Program-made: the position numbers and the translations under genes
Part shown: positions 56,480-64,000 of the stretch, in pieces
How the letters are laid out: every line of letters begins with the position of its first letter
Numbering within the stretch: the first letter of the stretch is position 1
The notes under the pieces: generated by a model
The model's database searches: none
Told to the model about the DNA's origin: nothing
The model's input: the letters and a program-made list of their open reading frames with translations, nothing else
DNA from: Myrica gale
Lineage: Eukaryota; Streptophyta; Magnoliopsida; Fagales; Myricaceae
Direction: 5' to 3'
NCBI GenBank assembly: GCA_963930655.1
Contig: OZ005605.1
Span: 20,281,501-20,345,500 of the forward strand
Length of the DNA: 64,000 nt

Positions 56480-56672
56480 ACTTAGAGCTTGTTCGGCCAC
56501 AAAGTATTTTGAGGATTTTTTTGAATACAAAATATTCACAACCAAACGTCATTTTTAACCATACATAAAAATAACTACAACACACATACCAATAAAGTTA
56601 ACATAACATAAAAATTTTTAAAACACAAAAAAAATCCTCAAAATATTATACAACCGAACAACCCCTTACTAA
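56480..56672 (-). mobile_element. MITE, family 2, inverted copy
   Basis: It starts TAGAGCTTGTTCGG and ends CCGAACAACCCCTTA. The interior is the complement of the 56090-56300 element (ACCAATAAAGTTAACAT). Confidence 0.65.
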
Positions 56673-56829
56673 AATCCCAAACGAAGGAGATCGATAATAG
56701 ACATTAATTCGGAGGAGTCAACGTGGAACATTTTTTTATTTTTATTTTTTTCTAAACAGTCAACGTGGTCCATCGTTCACTGTGCAGAGGACTGATGGGA
56801 AAGATTAGTATTGTAACCAGAATATTGTG

Positions 56830-57700
56830 GAGCATTGCGTAGCCAGACAGTGCCGAAGACTCGAGATGAGCGGAGATCGAAGTGGGTGATGGTGGCGGGT
56901 CATCCCTCTCCAAGCACGACCTAGGTCTTCTAGGACGCCGTTGTGGAAGCTAGGGGTGATCAGAACCAGACCGCAGATCGGACCGAATCACAAAATCGGA
57001 CCGGACTGGTGGTCTTCAAAAATTAAATCCGGTTTGGTGTTGACCGGATTTTATAAATCAGATAATATGGTCCGGTCCGATTCAGAATTTTTAAGAATGT
57101 GGTCCGTACTAGACCGAACCACATTTCAAATTTTTTAAAAAAACATAAAAATATATACTACTATGCATTAAGTTTCTAATCATAGCACTGCCCATTAAAT
57201 TTTTAATATATTTTTTTAAAAAAATAAATTCGATCTAGACCGGACCACATTTCAGAAAATCGGACTGGTCCGTTCCTCTAATATAAGAGAACCGGAAATA
57301 AGGTCCGAAAACCGGACCGCATTTCCGGTTTTCAACCCTAGTGGAAGCTTCGAAGCAGGCAAGCCTCGCACTAATACAATGCATTGATGCAAACTATACA
57401 AATTAATTAATCCAAAGTCAGGGATGTGATGTACAATACATAGTAGCTAGAGATAGAAATTTGGGCTATTTTTATAAGAGCTTAATTTGCTTTGATGAAT
57501 TTTTATTTTTGCCAGGTATATCTTCCCTAGAAGGACATTTGTGTTTTGAAAAGAAAAATGTTCCCCCGATCGAAAGCTTCAGATCATGATTCTGTGTTTA
57601 ATTACCTCGTACATGAAAGGACAAAAAGTTTTTAATGTGGAATGTTGTCTCTATAATATATATATACTCGCGGCAACAGTAGTCATAGGTTAATGAACGT
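56830..57700. repeat. Segmental duplication, copy 2
   Basis: Partner of 38440-39490 (see there), interrupted by the hAT element at 56952-57341. It leads directly into the start-codon fragment at 57690-57789, supporting the view that both copies are former 5' regions of receptor-kinase genes. Confidence 0.65.
56944..57349. mobile_element. Small non-autonomous hAT element
   Basis: The element (56952-57341, 390 bp) starts AGGGGTGATCAGAACC and ends GGTTTTCAACCCTAG, flanked by the 8-bp direct repeat TGGAAGCT (56944-56951, 57342-57349). The interior is full of CGGACCG/CGGTCCG motifs. Confidence 0.88.
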
Positions 57701-57789
57701 ACTGCATAAATACAAGTAGAGGTGCGAAATAGGGAGAAGAGATTGACATTAATCGAAGTAGACGTCTGAAACATTTTCTCAGCATCCAT
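57690..57789 (-). pseudogene. Receptor-kinase start-codon fragment
   Basis: The minus strand from 57789 encodes MDAEKMFQTS, matching the start of pseudogene E (MDTEKMLKPF), and the upstream bases (AAAGACCGCTGGC, TGTCTCAG-like) also correspond. Similarity fades after about 30 codons, and no lectin domain follows. Confidence 0.55.
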
Positions 57790-57901
57790 GTCTGACCCAG
57801 CCAGCGGTCTTTCACTGCAAAATACTTGGGTGGTTGTTGGGGGTGGCCGGTGGGGGCTTGACACATGTGGATATTGACACTGTTGTAACTGAGACATACT
57901 G

Positions 57902-58033
57902 AGGTTGTTTTTGTATGAAAAATTTTACAAAATTTTTCAATCACTCATAATAAAATATTATAATATAATCTCTCTCTTCATTTTTTTACTAAATCTAATA
58001 CCAAAAATTTTATAATACAAATATAACCGAAGT
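57902..58033. mobile_element. Tourist-like MITE, family 1
   Basis: GAGGTTGTTTTTGTATGAAA to CAAATATAACCGA, with the internal ATATAATCTCTCTCTTCAT and CTAATACCAAAAATTTT shared with 35291-35469. Confidence 0.6.
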
Positions 58034-58483
58034 TTCATCTGTTGCTGTCGAACGCAAAATTAGTCATGGAAAATTGAGGGAACTAAAGTTCTATTAGGAA
58101 ATTAAATAGAAAAACCTTAATGTCAATCTATGTAGGCTTCAATATATAAAAGGAATATTTTTGACGAGTTGACAAGACATAAATTAATATTGTACTCTTA
58201 GATTACCTAATCAGCTGCTTAGAGCGACATAATGGCTGGGTGGCTAGAGCATCTTATTAGAACTTACTAAAGACAGCACTTAGTATTAAATATTAGATCA
58301 TCAAAATTAGCAGCCAAACCTATTAATTTTAATTAGCTCAATATTTCGTCTCTCGACATATCAGAGAAAATTTTCTTTTCGTACTTACGTGTTCTTATCG
58401 AGAAGTTACATTAAGTCATGAGGGTCTACTAACATGCATGTTACTGTTGGTACATGGTTTTCACAAAAGCTATTTCTAGGGTT

Positions 58484-58668
58484 GTGTTTGAGTGTTAAAA
58501 TTTTTGGGTATTAGATTTGGTGAAAAAAGTGAAGAGGGAGATGATTTTTAATATTTATTAGAGTGAAAAGTAATGATGTGATGATGATAGAGAAATTATA
58601 TTGTAATTTTTTATTGTGTTAAAATTTTAAGAAGTGTAAAATTTTATCCTTCAAACTCACCGTATATC
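58484..58668. mobile_element. Tourist-like MITE, family 1
   Basis: It starts GGGTTGTGTTTGAGTGTTAA and ends CTTCAAACTCACC, with internal GGTGAAAAAAGTGAAGAGGG. It is in reverse orientation relative to 35291-35469. Confidence 0.6.
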
Positions 58669-58726
58669 TCGATGCCCAAGTGCTACCGAGGCCTGAAACA
58701 TAAAGACGGCCACTAACAAAATTTAG

Positions 58727-58922
58727 AGTGTGTTCGGTTAGGTGTGTTGTGAGGATTTTTTGTGTTTTGAGAATTTTTAGGTGATGTTAACTTTATTGGT
58801 ATGCGTGTTATAGTTATTTTTATGTGAGGTTAGAAATAATGTTTGGTTGTAAGATTTTTGTGTTGTGAGAATACAAAAAAAATCTTAAGAATACTGCATA
58901 AACGAACAGCCCCTTAAAGTCA
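58727..58922. mobile_element. MITE, family 2
   Basis: TGTTCGGTTAGGTGTGTTGT to AAACGAACAGCCCC, interior nearly the same as 56090-56300. The shared interior and inverted ends support a single family. Confidence 0.65.
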
Positions 58923-59881
58923 GGACGTAGACCGGCCCCTCCCTTCCATCTAGTTTGGTGTCCGTCAAAAGTCAAAACTATGCTAAAAAGTCTGTTTCTT
59001 CCTCATTTTAACCGGAAGATTTGTATAAGAATCACAGATTATTGAATTTGAATAGTTAGGAGAAAAATGAAGTTTTTTTATTAATGACTTTGCTGGTTTT
59101 TACAGTAAAGGAATAATGTGAATTCGTCAATAGAAATGAAGCCAACGGCGACCTTATTAGAATTTTCCAAAAAAGGATTTTTAGAGTAACAACTATCGGC
59201 ATGACATTAACTTTCTTTGTTTAACTCACCCTGAAAGTGATTAGGGCGAAAGAGAGTTGTGTGGGTTAGGCGCACGTCTTGAATTCAATTACTCAGAAAT
59301 CAAAATCGGTGACTTAAGTGGAGAGCTGTACTGGACTGTGGACTACCGTGCTAGCTTCTTCGAAGTTTACCTACCATCTACCTGGGCCTGTCTATAGTGC
59401 CAGCCTGGTGAGGTTGATACTCTGCGATCTGCCTTGCATGTTGGATAAGATGGCTCACCGAGTAATTGAAGAAAAGGAGGCCCCCAAAGCGATGGCTTAG
59501 ACGCAGCAGGAAGCCAATTACTGGAGACATCATCTTACGAGTTGAGTTGCGAGTTCGAGCCTTTTCAAGTCCCATTATCGCTGGAATTAGGACTATGACC
59601 CTACTAACATACTCATTCAAAACATCCTTATGATGCAGCAGAATATTATTTACACTGTATTTAAAAGGGGTCGAACCTTTTAATCCATTAATTGAAAAAA
59701 TTGACAACAGAGTCAACACGCTTGGACTTGCAAATACTAAAAAGTGATAAAGGAGGAGACGAAAAGAACAAAAAGAACAAAGAAATGACATTTTTGTAGT
59801 AGCAAAAACAGTAAAAACTAAAAGAATTAATTAGTCTACAAATTCACATAGAAACAATTAAACATACACACCTTTACTCCT
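58923..59881. other. 3' flank of pseudogene E, nothing recognised
   Basis: No coding region or transposon end is convincing. The longest frames lack family features. Confidence 0.4.
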
Positions 59882-63208
<3,327 letters not shown>

Positions 63209-64000
63209 GTTTGAGCAAAGTGGTCTTTCACATTGAAATAATTTGAAGTCGGTGGCGTGGAAAACACTCAGATAGTTGGTCTTAGTCAGTGGAAAAAAAA
63301 AATTTTGAATACCAATAATTGTGCTTGAGTATTGCGGATCAAGTCTTTCACCTGCCGCTTAGAAAAAAAAAAGAAAAAGTCTTTCACCTGCCATCAGTCA
63401 ACAATGGCGTACGTGGACTTTCTAGGCAGCAATTTGTCCAAGAAGCCTGTTTGCGTTAACTCTTCCGACCTTCGTTGCCTTCTCTTCTAGGGTAATCTAA
63501 TCTTTCGCTTTCAATACTGTTCTTTTAAGAATAAAAATAATGCTATGCCCTAGTCAGTTAACAGGATCAACACGGTCCCACCGAGTTTCTGGTCATATGG
63601 GTTTTGGGGTAAGCATTGGAGGTAGTTGGGTTAGACATAAGGCTCTTTTTTCTTCATTAGAACTCGCACGGCACATGTTCGATGAAATGCTTATAAGGAA
63701 ATTTTGTTTCTTTTTATCCATACCGTTTGCTGCGATACCAAATGCACTACTATTGTTTTGCGTCTAGCTGGATGTTGAATTTTATCCCAATTGTTTAACC
63801 GTGTAGTGCTACATCTTAACCATCTTTACATCAATATACACTTCCTACTGATGATGTAGCACTTTCTAATTTAATGAAATGTTTGCTTAGACAAAAAAAA
63901 CTTACCCAAAAAAAGAAAGGCTATGTTGACACTTTACACAAAGGAGCTTAACTATTGTTGCAGGTTAGCTGAAAAAAATAACTAGAGAAGTAGCAGTTTG
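63209..64000. other. 5' flank of pseudogene E
   Basis: The first 100 bp (AGCAAAGTGGTCTTTCACA) resemble the flank of the 57690-57789 fragment. Beyond about 63300 no gene or element is identified. Confidence 0.4.

Noticed and set aside
63540..63767. PPR-like motif (LELARHMFDEML)
   Set aside because: Only one partial motif is present, with no repeats before or after. Too short to call.

Overview
The window is nuclear DNA of a eudicot plant, probably a large, transposon-rich (perhaps woody) genome; I cannot name the species. The evidence is split genes with GT-AG introns, a plant-specific receptor-kinase family, and plant copia, gypsy, LINE, hAT, CACTA, Mutator and MITE elements. There are no prokaryotic features.

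The theme is a degenerating cluster of G-type lectin S-receptor-like serine/threonine kinases, all on the minus strand. Gene A (280-8839) is the only copy with an undamaged reading frame: 7 exons, 2574 nt, all phases consistent. Gene B (21222-29868) is its close tandem duplicate and is broken in exon 1 by a complete copia retrotransposon (24633-29376) whose two 320-bp LTRs read as identical, so the loss is recent. Partial copies lie at 9637-9862, 14091-14630, 15406-16023 and 57690-57789. Copy D (31135-35595) keeps only exon 1, cut by a CACTA element, an LTR remnant and MITEs. Copy E (59882-63208) has an intact-looking kinase half but nonsense codons and a frameshift in exon 1.

Layout: 1-9400 gene A, whose first intron is swollen to about 5 kb by a duplicated LINE tail and two nested hAT elements. 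9400-16100 holds receptor-kinase fragments around an eight-unit tandem array (10307-13747, about 430 bp per unit) with an 870-bp dimer. 16150-20970 is retroelement and CACTA debris. 21000-30400 is gene B plus copia. 30690-35600 is pseudogene D. 36194-38116 is a Mutator-like element carrying two exons of a KH-domain (STAR/Quaking-like) gene, i.e. a Pack-MULE. 38400-45500 is MITEs, a small hAT, CACTA subterminal sequence and a LINE piece. 46716-47299 is a deleted 3-isopropylmalate dehydrogenase pseudogene. 48668-54330 is a full-size hAT transposon with a nearly complete transposase, next to a solo LTR (54353-54807). 55300-59000 is more CACTA, LINE and MITE sequence. 59882-63208 is pseudogene E.

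The only host gene likely to be working is A, a membrane receptor with an extracellular lectin/EGF/PAN part and an intracellular RD-type kinase. I found no clearly new biochemical system. The most unusual items are the Pack-MULE with KH exons, the higher-order tandem array with a diverged inverted relative about 17 kb away, the lysine-tract expansion separating A from B, and three independent lesions clustered at one lectin motif.
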